Source: Gracilimonas sp034520725 (GTDB lineage: Bacteria > Bacteroidota > Rhodothermia > Balneolales > Balneolaceae). Taken from it: 64,000 nucleotides of DNA. Positions 1 through 8,119 of this stretch are shown here, one piece after another. The stretch covers positions 186,001 through 250,000 of the forward strand of contig JAXHNH010000003.1 in the NCBI GenBank assembly GCA_034520725.1. The letters run 5' to 3'. Numbering within the stretch: position 1 is the first letter of the stretch; every line of letters begins with the position of its first letter. Below the pieces are notes generated by a model. That model ran no database searches. It was not told the DNA's origin and saw only the letters and a program-made list of their open reading frames with translations. The position numbers and the translations under genes were made by a program.

Positions 1-514
1 CGGTTGCCACAAACTTGCTCTCCTCAGTTCCGATCTGGAAGTAAACACCCATCATGGCAGGTCTCAGATCATCACTTGATACGGCAAAAAGTGTTTTGTG
101 AATGGCGTTGTGCATCAGGTCTGTTGTCGTACTGATGGTAGTTCCATCATCCAACGTTGGAACTTCAGGGAATTCATCGGCGTCATCCCCAACCAGTTTA
201 TAATTACCCTTGTCGGTACGAAAATTGATATTCTTGCGTTCATCAACATCAAAGAATACCGGAATGTTTGGAAGCTGGCGTAGGGTTTCAAGTAAACGCC
301 GTGCAGGAATGGCAACGGCACCTTCTTCCTCGATATCCGCATTGATGTATTCGATGATAGAGATCTCGAGGTCTGTGGCAGTCAGTTTAAGCTTTCCGTC
401 TTCACTCTCAAATAGGATCGTTTCCAGAATGGGCAAAGTGGCTTTGGAAGGAACGGCTCCAATTACGGCCGAAAGTCCTTTGTTCAGTTCATTACTCGAT
501 ACGGAAAATTTCAT
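1..514 (-). CDS. dnaN: DNA polymerase III beta subunit (sliding clamp), N-terminal part
   Basis: The first 171 codons of the clamp that tethers the replicative polymerase to DNA; the gene runs off the left edge. Translation from the ATG at 514-512 begins MKFSVSSNELNKGLSAVIGA, and further on has LPILETILFE and LKLTATDLEISI, the usual start of DnaN domain 1. About 370 residues are normal, so less than half is present. The start is fixed by the family's standard MKF opening. It is divergent from the PorV-like gene, with 182 bases between them holding both promoters. No frameshift is seen in the visible part. Confidence 0.93.
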   Translation of the reverse strand, partial: MKFSVSSNELNKGLSAVIGAVPSKATLPILETILFESEDGKLKLTATDLEISIIEYINADIEEEGAVAIPARRLLETLRQLPNIPVFFDVDERKNINFRTDKGNYKLVGDDADEFPEVPTLDDGTTISTTTDLMHNAIHKTLFAVSSDDLRPAMMGVYFQIGTEESKFVAT

Positions 515-670
515 ATACGCAAGTTTTAAAGTGGTTTAAGGGCCCTTTTTATCCGATATTGCCCTTTCATTGAAGTGTGCTTATACTAAGAAATACTGAC
601 TCTCTCTGCAACCACAGAAAGTGCAAATTTCACTTCCGACAAGTCACTGTTCGTAACAATTTAGCGCTGC

Positions 671-676
671 TATAAT
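671..676 (+). promoter_or_regulatory. Possible -10 box ahead of the PorV-like gene
   Basis: An exact TATAAT lies 20 bases before the ATG at 697. The matching -35 region (TGTTCG, 17-base spacer) is weak, so this is only a candidate promoter. Confidence 0.3.
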
Positions 677-696
677 TTAAAAATTTAACCGATAAG

Positions 697-1773
697 ATGA
701 TCCGCTTTCTCCTGGCGCTTTTGTTTCTCTTTATTCTGCCCTTTGCAGCTATGGGACAGTCTGCGCAGGCTAAGTATGGGAATGACTTTCTGTCAACAGG
801 AAGTGGTGCGAGAGCTTTGGGAATGGGCAACGCTCATGTTGGCCTGGCGAATGATGTTACCGCCGCTTACTGGAATGTGGCGGGTATAGCCGGCATAGAA
901 ACGCCACAGGTCATATACATGCACTCAGAGCGGTTCAGTGGCATCGTTGGGTATGATTATGGCGCAGCTGCGTTACCGCTAAAACATTCGCAGGGTGTTG
1001 TTTCAATCAGCTTTTTTAGACAGGGCGTTGATAACATCGCAAATACATTGAATGCGTGGGATCGTGAACGGGATCAGCCCAGGGGTAATGTTCAGGATTA
1101 TATTACCCGTTTCAGCGCGGCTGATATGGCCTTCTATTTTTCTTATGCCTTGCAGCGAACGGAGAGATTGTCTTTCGGTACTTCTGCCAAGATCATTCAC
1201 CATAAACTGGGTCCGTTTGCGGAGGCCTGGGGGTATAGCCTGGATGTTGGCTTCAAATACAAAACTGAGATTGCTGACCTAGGTGTTTCAGTGAGGGATA
1301 TTACCACCATGCAAAAGATGTGGAATGTAGATGAAGCTGCTTTTGGAGATTATGAGGCTCAGTTTGATAGTCTGGGAGCCACACTGCCAACCGGACAAAA
1401 TGAATATGTGTTGCCGTCTGTCACGATAGGGGCTTCAAGATCAATGGATATTGGAAAAGATATTGTTATCACTACTGCAGTTGACACTGATCTTTATTTC
1501 GAGAACCGTCAGGCATACTACATCAATATTGGAAGCATGAGTGTTGAACCACATATTGGTGGCGAGTTGTCTTATAGGGATCTGATCGCTCTGCGAGCCG
1601 GTGTGACAGATTTTATTACCGATCCTATCTCCGGGTTTTCAGTTTCACCAACTTTAGGTATGGGTTTGAAGGTTTCCCAATTTGTGCTGGATTACGGCTT
1701 CGCCAGTTTCGCCGGAGCCTCAAGTGATCTTGGTTTTACGCACCGCATTTCTTTGAGATATGATTTTAATTAG
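697..1773 (+). CDS. PorV/PorQ-like outer-membrane beta-barrel protein
   Basis: A 358-residue protein with an N-terminal signal peptide (about residues 1-20, ending AAMGQ) and no further hydrophobic helices; alternating short strands suggest a barrel. Residues about 30-65 (FLSTGSGARALGMGNAHVGL, then NDVTAAYWNVAG) match the conserved opening of the PorV/PorQ/UPF0164 group. In Bacteroidota those proteins work in type IX secretion or are FadL-like barrels. A T9SS sorting-domain protein sits at 39963-41930, so the pathway is probably present. Whether this is PorV, PorQ or a paralogue cannot be settled from sequence alone. It is followed by a strong hairpin (1794-1843) before miaA. Confidence 0.7.
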   Translation: MIRFLLALLFLFILPFAAMGQSAQAKYGNDFLSTGSGARALGMGNAHVGLANDVTAAYWNVAGIAGIETPQVIYMHSERFSGIVGYDYGAAALPLKHSQGVVSISFFRQGVDNIANTLNAWDRERDQPRGNVQDYITRFSAADMAFYFSYALQRTERLSFGTSAKIIHHKLGPFAEAWGYSLDVGFKYKTEIADLGVSVRDITTMQKMWNVDEAAFGDYEAQFDSLGATLPTGQNEYVLPSVTIGASRSMDIGKDIVITTAVDTDLYFENRQAYYINIGSMSVEPHIGGELSYRDLIALRAGVTDFITDPISGFSVSPTLGMGLKVSQFVLDYGFASFAGASSDLGFTHRISLRYDFN

Positions 1774-1793
1774 TGTTGGCTGTGTTTCAGTGC

Positions 1794-1843
1794 GATGGTG
1801 TTACGGTGTTATAGTTTATACCTTATAACACCGTAACACCATC
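1794..1843. repeat. GTGTTACGGTGTTA hairpin repeat, copy 1
   Basis: A perfect 20-base inverted repeat: arms 1794-1813 and 1824-1843, loop 1814-1823. Its core GTGTTACGGTGTTA recurs at 24500-24548 and 43739-43785, with the inner ends of the stem differing but always paired. It lies between two plus-strand genes, 20 bases after the PorV-like stop. There is no T-run, so it is not a standard terminator; it may act as an mRNA 3' hairpin or be a REP-like element. Confidence 0.85.
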
Positions 1844-1867
1844 ATACATTAACACCAATCTTTCATT

Positions 1868-2776
1868 TTGCGCATTATACTCTTAGGTCCTACAGCATCC
1901 GGTAAAACCGAGCTCTCCCTTCAGCTTGCAGAGGAATTGGGTACGTCCGTCATTTCGGCTGATTCCAGGCAGTGCTACAAGCATATCGATATTGGAACGG
2001 CAAAGCCTACTCCAGCGAAATTAGAAAGAGTAAAGCATTTTAATATTTCACTTTTAGACCTGGAAGAAGATGATAACGCCATGAGTTTTCAGCGAAGGGC
2101 TGAGAAGTGGGAGAAGGAAGTACTGCAGAAGTCACAACATGTGTTGTATGTGGGTGGAAGCACGCTTCACATACAAAGCCTTATTCAACCCTTCAATGAA
2201 ATGCCGGAAGCCGATGAAGAAAATATCTCAAAACTTAATGATAGAATTGATAAAGAAGGACTTGAATCGCTATACAAGATGCTGAAGGAAATAGATCCTG
2301 AATACTTAGAAAAAATGGATGGTATGAACCGTCAACGAATTATTCGGGCCCTAGATGTCTGGATGCAGACCGGAAAGCCATTTAGCAGCTTTCATCAGCA
2401 GGGCAAAATTCATCCCGATGATTACACAATCGTTTTTGGTTTGAAGTGGCCTCGGCAAAAATTATACGACCGCATCAACCGGCGTGTAGACCAAATGATT
2501 GAAAAAGGCTTGGTTGATGAAGTGAAGTCTATTCTGGAAGCGGGTCATTCAAAAGAGCTTCAATCTCTGAATACCGTGGGCTATCAGGAGATCATAAAAT
2601 ATTTGGATGGAGAATGGTCATTGGAGAAAGCTATCGAAAAGATAAAGATCAGTACTCGCCGTTATGCCAAGCGGCAAATGACCTGGTACAAACGTTGGGA
2701 TTTTATTCAATGGCTGGAACCGGATGTAATAAGTGTTGAAGAAATGAAGATGAAAGTTTTAAATGAATTGAACTGA
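1868..2776 (+). CDS. miaA: tRNA dimethylallyltransferase
   Basis: Transfers a dimethylallyl group to A37 of tRNAs reading UNN codons (i6A37). The 302 residues match the family length. The P-loop GPTASGKT is at residues 7-14, the conserved SADSRQ(C)YK...IDIGTAKPT block at about 30-49, and a C-terminal RRYAKRQMTWYKRW motif closes the catalytic domain. The reading frame begins with TTG at 1868-1870; no ATG lies suitably upstream in frame and the P-loop position fits this start. The gene lies just after hairpin repeat copy 1, with no visible Shine-Dalgarno sequence. Confidence 0.95.
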   Translation: MRIILLGPTASGKTELSLQLAEELGTSVISADSRQCYKHIDIGTAKPTPAKLERVKHFNISLLDLEEDDNAMSFQRRAEKWEKEVLQKSQHVLYVGGSTLHIQSLIQPFNEMPEADEENISKLNDRIDKEGLESLYKMLKEIDPEYLEKMDGMNRQRIIRALDVWMQTGKPFSSFHQQGKIHPDDYTIVFGLKWPRQKLYDRINRRVDQMIEKGLVDEVKSILEAGHSKELQSLNTVGYQEIIKYLDGEWSLEKAIEKIKISTRRYAKRQMTWYKRWDFIQWLEPDVISVEEMKMKVLNELN

Positions 2777-2797
2777 AGGGTCAATATTAAGAAAAAT

Positions 2798-2865
2798 CAG
2801 AAGCCAGAATTCAGAAGTCAGTATTTTTCTATTCTGAGTTCTGGTTTCTGACATCTGAATTCTTC
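2798..2865. repeat. Imperfect CAGAAnnCAGAA hairpin repeat without ORF
   Basis: Arms 2798-2816 and 2832-2850 pair at 17 of 19 positions around a 15-base loop. A second register pairs 2807-2822 with about 2849-2864 (15 of 16). The sequence is built from repeated CAGAA/TCAGAA words. It lies between miaA and purS. Similar word-built repeats bracket ORFs at 46681 and 55654. Confidence 0.75.
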
Positions 2866-2905
2866 ATTCTCAAAAGAGAGGTTAGCAGCTAAGTTGCAGA
2901 AAGGT

Positions 2906-2913
2906 TAACTTTG
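2906..2913 (+). promoter_or_regulatory. Bacteroidota-type -7 box ahead of purS
   Basis: TAACTTTG matches the TAnnTTTG -7 element of the Bacteroidota primary sigma factor and lies 27 bases before the purS ATG. A clear -33 TTG at the expected distance is not obvious, so confidence is modest. It would drive the purS-clpS-purQ-lptB-rhodanese run. Confidence 0.4.
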
Positions 2914-2939
2914 GGATTCATTTAAAAATAAGCCCGACT

Positions 2940-3185
2940 ATGTACAAAGCGAAAGTAAATGTGACGCTACGCCCGTCAATTTTGGATCCTAAAGGAAAAG
3001 CCGCTCATCACGCCCTACAAAACCTTGGGTTGAACGAAGTTCAGCAGGTACGCATCGGTAAGTTTATAGAGCTTGATGTGGATGCCAAAGATGAAGCTGC
3101 AGCCAAAGAAATTGTAGAATCAGCCTGCGCACAATTGCTGGCTAATGAGGTAATGGAAGATTTCGAAATTACAATCGAATCCTGA
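2940..3185 (+). CDS. purS: Phosphoribosylformylglycinamidine synthase subunit PurS
   Basis: The small structural subunit (81 residues) of the three-part FGAM synthase, which bridges PurL and PurQ in step four of purine synthesis. The sequence shows the family pattern: an opening strand YKAKVNVTLRPSILDPKGKA, then QVRIGKFIELDV, and an acidic C-terminus. It heads a compact operon; clpS starts 3 bases after its stop and purQ follows. PurL is not in the window. A TAACTTTG promoter box lies 27 bases upstream. Confidence 0.95.
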   Translation: MYKAKVNVTLRPSILDPKGKAAHHALQNLGLNEVQQVRIGKFIELDVDAKDEAAAKEIVESACAQLLANEVMEDFEITIES

Positions 3186-3188
3186 TCC

Positions 3189-3521
3189 ATGAGTTTCCTT
3201 GCTCAAAAACATATCATTGATATTTTGCTGAGCGAAGAAGGCGTCGACTATGGTGCAGAAACCAAAGAAGAAGTAGATGTTGAGGAAGCCATTAACACTC
3301 CCTGGCGACTCATTCTTTATGATGACGATATTCATACTTTTGATGAGGTCATTGCACAACTGATGAAAGCGACCGGATGCAGCTTAGAAAAGGCAGAAGA
3401 TATGACCTGGAAAGTGCATAACGACGGCAAGGCAACTGTTCATGAAGGCGAGTTTGAAGAATGCCTGAAAATTGACAGTGTTCTCAAAGAAATTCAACTT
3501 GTTACTGAAATAAAAGGATAG
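3189..3521 (+). CDS. clpS: ATP-dependent Clp protease adaptor ClpS
   Basis: Delivers N-degron substrates to ClpAP/ClpCP. The core lies in residues about 36-108: PWRLILYDDDIHTFDEVI (the family's VxLxNDDxTPMEFV-type element), then the helix with GCSLEKAEDMTWKVHNDGKA and the exit strand ending VTEIKG. The first 30 residues are a helical, acidic extension, as in many ClpS proteins. It is wedged between purS (3-base gap) and purQ (4-base gap), so it is almost certainly co-transcribed with purine genes. That is an unexpected partner; clpA/clpC is not in the window. Confidence 0.92.
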   Translation: MSFLAQKHIIDILLSEEGVDYGAETKEEVDVEEAINTPWRLILYDDDIHTFDEVIAQLMKATGCSLEKAEDMTWKVHNDGKATVHEGEFEECLKIDSVLKEIQLVTEIKG

Positions 3522-3525
3522 AAAA

Positions 3526-4224
3526 ATGGCCACATTTGGCGTATTAGTATTTCCCGGCTCAAACTGCGATCACGATGCCTATCATGCCCTTAAGCACGTG
3601 ATGAACTCTGATGTTAAATTCCTTTGGCACAAGGATACCGATCTTTCAGGTATCGATTTTTTGATCGTGCCCGGTGGCTTTTCATATGGAGATTATCTGC
3701 GTTCAGGGGCTATTGCACGATTTTCACCGGTTATGCAAGAGGTAGTTAAATTTGCTGAAAAGGGTGGGCCGGTGATGGGAATCTGTAATGGTTTCCAGAT
3801 ATTGTTAGAGGCTGGACTGATTCCCGGCGCAATGATGCACAATGAGAAGCTTAAGTTTGTTTGTAAGGATGTATACATACGTACTGAAACTACTGACAGT
3901 ATGTTTACCTCAGGCCTCAAAAAAGGTCAGGTTTTGGATATTCCGGTCTCACACGGAGAGGGAAACTACTTTATTGAGCAAGATGGATTGAAATCCCTAC
4001 AAGACAATGATCAAATTCTTTTTCGTTATTGCAATGAGAATGGCGAGCTGACAAAAGAAGCTAATTTTAATGGGTCTGTTGATCATATAGCCGGTATCGT
4101 CAACAAACAGCGTAACGTATTGGGAATGATGCCGCATCCTGAACGAGCCATGGAAAAATTGCTTGGGTCAGAAGATGGTAAACCGATATTTGAGTCTATC
4201 CTGAATTCACTTTCAGTAGCTTAG
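3526..4224 (+). CDS. purQ: FGAM synthase glutaminase subunit PurQ
   Basis: Class I glutamine amidotransferase that feeds ammonia to PurL. At 232 residues it has the family length. The nucleophile Cys87 lies in VMGICNGFQ, and the triad His204/Glu206 in MMPHPERAME. PGGFSYGDYLRSGA at about 49-62 is the PurQ signature. It lies 4 bases after clpS, with 9 bases to lptB. Confidence 0.97.
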   Translation: MATFGVLVFPGSNCDHDAYHALKHVMNSDVKFLWHKDTDLSGIDFLIVPGGFSYGDYLRSGAIARFSPVMQEVVKFAEKGGPVMGICNGFQILLEAGLIPGAMMHNEKLKFVCKDVYIRTETTDSMFTSGLKKGQVLDIPVSHGEGNYFIEQDGLKSLQDNDQILFRYCNENGELTKEANFNGSVDHIAGIVNKQRNVLGMMPHPERAMEKLLGSEDGKPIFESILNSLSVA

Positions 4225-4233
4225 AACTTTAAT

Positions 4234-4995
4234 ATGAGTACAGAAACGCAACCTGAACTTACACTGCACAGCGAGGGCTTGGTTAAGCGCTACAAGAAGC
4301 GTACGGTTGTGGATGATGTCTACATTAAAGTTAAACAGGGTGAAGTGGTTGGGCTGCTTGGTCCGAATGGAGCCGGTAAAACCACGACTTTCTATATGAT
4401 GGTTGGTTTGGTGAGGCCAAACAGTGGCAGGATCTTTTTAAATGAAAAGAACCTGACTAAAATGCCTATGTACAAAAGAGCCCGAATGGGAATTGGGTAT
4501 TTGTCGCAGGAGGCTAGTGTTTTCAGGAATCTGACTGTTCGTGAGAACCTGGAATCGGTCCTGCAATTTCTGTCGGTTCCACAAAAAAATATAGACCTCA
4601 AGGTTGAAAAGCTGGTTGAGGAATTTGGTCTTCATAAGGTGGTTGATAGTAAGGGCTACAGTTTATCCGGTGGTGAACGCAGAAGGTGTGAAATAGCCCG
4701 TGCTCTTGTAACGGATCCGAAATTTATACTACTTGATGAACCATTTGCCGGGGTCGATCCCATTGCTGTAGAGGACATTCAGCAAATTGTATCAGGGTTG
4801 AGACATCAGAATATTGGCATTCTCATAACGGATCATAATGTACATGAAACATTGGCCATTACAGACCGTGCCTATCTGATGTTTGAGGGAAAGATCCTGA
4901 TGGAAGGCTCAGCTGACGTGTTAGCTGAGGATGAAAAGGCGAAGAAATTATACCTAGGCAAACAATTTAAACTAGACCGATACACTTCAGACTAA
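4234..4995 (+). CDS. lptB: LPS export ABC transporter ATP-binding protein LptB
   Basis: ATPase that powers lipopolysaccharide extraction from the inner membrane with LptFG. Walker A GPNGAGKT is at residues 43-50, the signature LSGGERRR at 144-151, and Walker B ILLDEP followed by FAGVDPIAVEDIQ at about 165-183. The GERRRCEIARAL and FAGVDPIAV wording separates LptB from other ABC ATPases. Its stop (TAA 4993-4995) overlaps the next gene's ATG by one base, so the two are probably translationally coupled. Confidence 0.95.
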   Translation: MSTETQPELTLHSEGLVKRYKKRTVVDDVYIKVKQGEVVGLLGPNGAGKTTTFYMMVGLVRPNSGRIFLNEKNLTKMPMYKRARMGIGYLSQEASVFRNLTVRENLESVLQFLSVPQKNIDLKVEKLVEEFGLHKVVDSKGYSLSGGERRRCEIARALVTDPKFILLDEPFAGVDPIAVEDIQQIVSGLRHQNIGILITDHNVHETLAITDRAYLMFEGKILMEGSADVLAEDEKAKKLYLGKQFKLDRYTSD

Positions 4996-5321
4996 TGTCT
5001 ATGAAAATGATCACAGTTCAGGACCTGAAACAAAAGAAAGAAAACGGAGACTCTTTTTTCTTGTTAGATGTGCGTGATTATCACGAATATTTGGTATCAA
5101 ACGTTGATGGTTATCACATTCCCTATGATAACCTGGAAAATAGGCTGGATGAAATAACAGATTATAAGGAGGCTGAATTAATAGTGATGTGCCGCTCGGG
5201 TAATACCAGCCTGGATGCCTGCAAAAAACTGATCGAGGCAGGCTTTAAGAATGTGTATAGCCTGAAAGGCGGAATGAAGCGTTGGGCCGATGAAATTGAC
5301 CCGTCACTACCTGTCGTTTAG
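4995..5321 (+). CDS. Rhodanese-like domain protein
   Basis: A single-domain rhodanese of 108 residues, probably cytoplasmic, likely a sulfurtransferase or persulfide carrier. The active-site Cys66 sits in a CRSGNTS loop (residues 66-72), the substrate loop of this fold, and the terminal KGGMKRWA block is typical. Start codons at 4995 and 5001 are both possible; the first overlaps the lptB stop by one base. It is the last gene of the purS operon and converges on rho, 14 bases away. Confidence 0.9.
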   Translation: MSMKMITVQDLKQKKENGDSFFLLDVRDYHEYLVSNVDGYHIPYDNLENRLDEITDYKEAELIVMCRSGNTSLDACKKLIEAGFKNVYSLKGGMKRWADEIDPSLPVV

Positions 5322-5335
5322 TTAAAAGGCGGTTA

Positions 5336-6550
5336 TTAAGCTAAAGCCGCAATTTGGTTGAGAAGCTCCTGATTGCTGTCTGTGTTCTTCAGAACTTTCA
5401 GTAAACCCAACATAGATTCTTTTGGAGACTTCTTTAGAAGGTATCGTCTCACCATATTACGCTCTTCAAGTGAATCTGTAATGAACTTGTGTTCGTTACG
5501 AGTACCCGAAGCCTGAATATTGATGGCAGGATAGATTCTATCATTTGCAAGTTCGCGATCCAGAACCAATTCCATATTACCCGTTCCCTTGAACTCTTCA
5601 AAGATCAGGTCATCCATTCGGGAATTTGTCTCTATCAAACAGGTCGCAATAATGGTAAGAGAACCACCGCCCTCAATTTTACGGGCTGAACCGAATATCT
5701 TTTTTGGGATCTCAAGGGCTCTGATATCAAGACCGCCTGAAAGCGTTCTGCCGCTGTTTGTTTGAATAGCATTATAGGCTCTTCCAAGGCGTGTTAAAGA
5801 GTCAATGAGAAGAACGGCATCCTCTCCCATTTCTGCTTTTCTCTTAGCATAACCAAGAGCCATTTCTGTAATACGGATGTGGCTCTCGGTGTTTTTATCG
5901 TTTGAGGATGCAAAAACCTCGGCCTGTGTGGTTCTGATGAAATCAGTTACCTCTTCAGGTCTTTCATCCACTAAAAGAACACTTACATGAATGTCATCAT
6001 AATTATCGGTAAGTGACTTGGCGATCTTTTTAAGAAGCACCGTTTTACCCGTTCTTGGTGGAGCAACGATCAAAGAACGCTGGCCCTTCCCAATTGGAGA
6101 TACAAGATCGATAACGCGCATCTCATGATCTTCCGGTTGGAATCCAAGTTTGATCCAGTCGACTGGCATAATGGGAATTTGTCGCTCAAAACGGCTCGAC
6201 TTTTTCCAAGCAACAACCGGCCTTCCATTGATTACATCAACTGAAGAAACGTGTTTATGTCCTTTATTATCCTCTTCAAATTCGCCCTCCAAAACAAGAC
6301 CGGGACGTAGCTCCAGATCCTTGACTTCATCAGGTTTTAAAAACGGATCCTGAGGCTGATAGGTAAACTCATAATCAAGTTTTCTGATAAATCCCCAGCC
6401 TTTAGAGTTAATTTCTAAAACGCCGGCATAACTACCCGCAACCCCTTGATTACTTTTCCAGTTAAACTTTGGAATAAAGACGTTATTATTTTTATTACCG
6501 CGGTTATTACGGTTCTTGTTACGGTTTTTATAATTCTTTTTCCGTGCCAT
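5336..6550 (-). CDS. rho: Transcription termination factor Rho
   Basis: Hexameric RNA helicase for factor-dependent termination, 404 residues. The first 25 residues are a Lys/Arg/Asn-rich tail likely to touch RNA. A cold-shock-like RNA-binding domain follows (GVLEINSKGWGFIR). The ATPase core has P-loop APPRTGKT at 163-170 (usually APPKAGKT), LLVDERPEEVTDF, and the Q/R-loop region SGRTLSGGLD. The long insert seen in some Bacteroidota Rho proteins is absent. It converges on the rhodanese gene; a stem-loop lies 90 bases upstream. Confidence 0.96.
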   Translation of the reverse strand: MARKKNYKNRNKNRNNRGNKNNNVFIPKFNWKSNQGVAGSYAGVLEINSKGWGFIRKLDYEFTYQPQDPFLKPDEVKDLELRPGLVLEGEFEEDNKGHKHVSSVDVINGRPVVAWKKSSRFERQIPIMPVDWIKLGFQPEDHEMRVIDLVSPIGKGQRSLIVAPPRTGKTVLLKKIAKSLTDNYDDIHVSVLLVDERPEEVTDFIRTTQAEVFASSNDKNTESHIRITEMALGYAKRKAEMGEDAVLLIDSLTRLGRAYNAIQTNSGRTLSGGLDIRALEIPKKIFGSARKIEGGGSLTIIATCLIETNSRMDDLIFEEFKGTGNMELVLDRELANDRIYPAINIQASGTRNEHKFITDSLEERNMVRRYLLKKSPKESMLGLLKVLKNTDSNQELLNQIAALA

Positions 6551-6639
6551 ATAGTTGATGCGAATTATTATGAACTTCTCCCGATATCGAAGTGAAAACC
6601 AGAAATGTTTTAGTAATTAGATAGGAGGGAGAGAAATAA

Positions 6640-6664
6640 AGGTGCGGATCCTAGATCCGCACCT
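6640..6664 (-). terminator. Hairpin downstream of the TPR gene
   Basis: A perfect 11-base stem (arms 6640-6650 and 6654-6664, loop CTA). On the minus strand it is followed by TTTATTT, so it resembles an intrinsic terminator for the TPR gene ending at 6714. It also lies in the upstream region of rho and could instead be part of a rho leader. Confidence 0.6.
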
Positions 6665-6713
6665 GAAATCTTAGTGGATAAGAAAAGATACAAATGTTTT
6701 TAATGATACCAAA

Positions 6714-8045
6714 TTAACGAACGGTTGTTGTTTCGTTGATCCAACTGTAGCAGTCCCTTAATGAACCATCTACTCTTATTGTATCTCCGTCCTCAAGGTT
6801 GAGTGTGAAGAACTTGTCTTCAGAGTTTGGTGTAACGTCCTGATAGGTTGAAAGCTGTTGATTAACCGTACCAGAAACAGAAGAATCAGCACGCTTAGCT
6901 TTGTTTAGATAATCGATAACGACCCAATAAACAACTTTATCAGCGGCTTCCAGTTTTCTGCCCTGCGTACATTTGGTAACTGCTGCACCATAAATGGTTG
7001 CCATTTTAATAATAGAATTGCCATCATTAGGTTCTATCTGTAGTGCCTGCTGTACATAGCGTTTAGCTGTTTGAAGGTTTTCAATGCTGATATTCATATC
7101 AGCCAGTCTTAGATACACATCTTTGCGTTGTTCATCTGTTTCGGCTCTTTCAAGGGCTTGCTCGTAATATGTAATTGCTTGACTGTAGTTTGCATTACTA
7201 CGGTCGAATTCAGCAAGGTTGTAAGCACTTTGATAGGTGGGTTCTAATTCATTGATCTTGATCTTCACTTCATTGAGCTTGTCTCTCTGATCAAGACTTT
7301 GGTAGGCTCCTTCAAGTGCTTTCCAAGCATCCAGGTTACTGGGATCTTCCTCAACAACAGGTGAGAAATAAGCAACTTGTTCTTGCGGAGACCCAAGAAT
7401 ATCCTGTTGTTTTTCTTCCAGAAAACTTGCTAGCTCACCGTCAACCAATGGTTTTACAGTATCTATAAGATTCTGAGCATCATCTTTACGCCCCTCATCT
7501 ACAATATAGTTGAGGGCTTGTCTCAGGTAATAACCATTACCCATGTTTGCTGCACGCTCTGGATCAATTTCAAAGAGCATTTCATAATCACTGTAAGCTT
7601 TTTGCAGACCACCATCTATGATATTGTAATTTTGTTGGTAGAATCGCCCACGGTCGAATATAATTTCAAATTTTTCTTCCGGATTATCACCAAACAGTTC
7701 AATACTCTCATTAAGCAGAGTTTCAGCTGTATCTATGTAAGCTGCCTTAATGGTAGGATCTTCCTTGCTTCGTCCGATCTCATCATAGATCTTGACAAGG
7801 CGCTCGTATTGTGTCTTAAGGCTGAAGCGAGGATTACCCTCCAATGTTTCAGGTTTTGCACAAGCCATCCACCGTCCGTAATTGAGTGCGAAGTCATAGT
7901 CGCCGGAACGATAATTTTCATAAAAAATAGAATAGGCCGCCAAAGGGGATAGACCACTTGGTGGTTCTGACTGGCATTCAGCCTGTGCGTTAATAATAGG
8001 AGAACTAATAAAGAGAATCCCTAAAAGCGATATTAATTGTTTCAT
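6714..8045 (-). CDS. Secreted TPR-repeat protein
   Basis: A 443-residue exported protein with a signal peptide of about 20 residues (ends NAQA). The body is helical with several tetratricopeptide repeats; the clearest are near residues 255-350 (AYQSLDQRDKLNEV, YSQAITYYEQALERA, LQTAKRYVQQALQIEPND). Two Cys residues near the start and more toward the C-terminus could form periplasmic disulfides. TPR proteins of this kind scaffold envelope complexes in Bacteroidota, but the partner here is unknown. It lies 74 bases downstream of the barrel gene, so it is probably in the same transcript. Confidence 0.7.
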   Translation of the reverse strand: MKQLISLLGILFISSPIINAQAECQSEPPSGLSPLAAYSIFYENYRSGDYDFALNYGRWMACAKPETLEGNPRFSLKTQYERLVKIYDEIGRSKEDPTIKAAYIDTAETLLNESIELFGDNPEEKFEIIFDRGRFYQQNYNIIDGGLQKAYSDYEMLFEIDPERAANMGNGYYLRQALNYIVDEGRKDDAQNLIDTVKPLVDGELASFLEEKQQDILGSPQEQVAYFSPVVEEDPSNLDAWKALEGAYQSLDQRDKLNEVKIKINELEPTYQSAYNLAEFDRSNANYSQAITYYEQALERAETDEQRKDVYLRLADMNISIENLQTAKRYVQQALQIEPNDGNSIIKMATIYGAAVTKCTQGRKLEAADKVVYWVVIDYLNKAKRADSSVSGTVNQQLSTYQDVTPNSEDKFFTLNLEDGDTIRVDGSLRDCYSWINETTTVR

Positions 8046-8119
8046 TTTTTTTAACTGTAGTTAAAGCTGTTAGTTATTAAAACTAATCAGAGTGTTTATT
8101 TATTATAATAAGGGAATAA

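Noticed and set aside
8050..8090. Terminator after the barrel gene
   Set aside because: Only short AT stems with no stable GC pairing.
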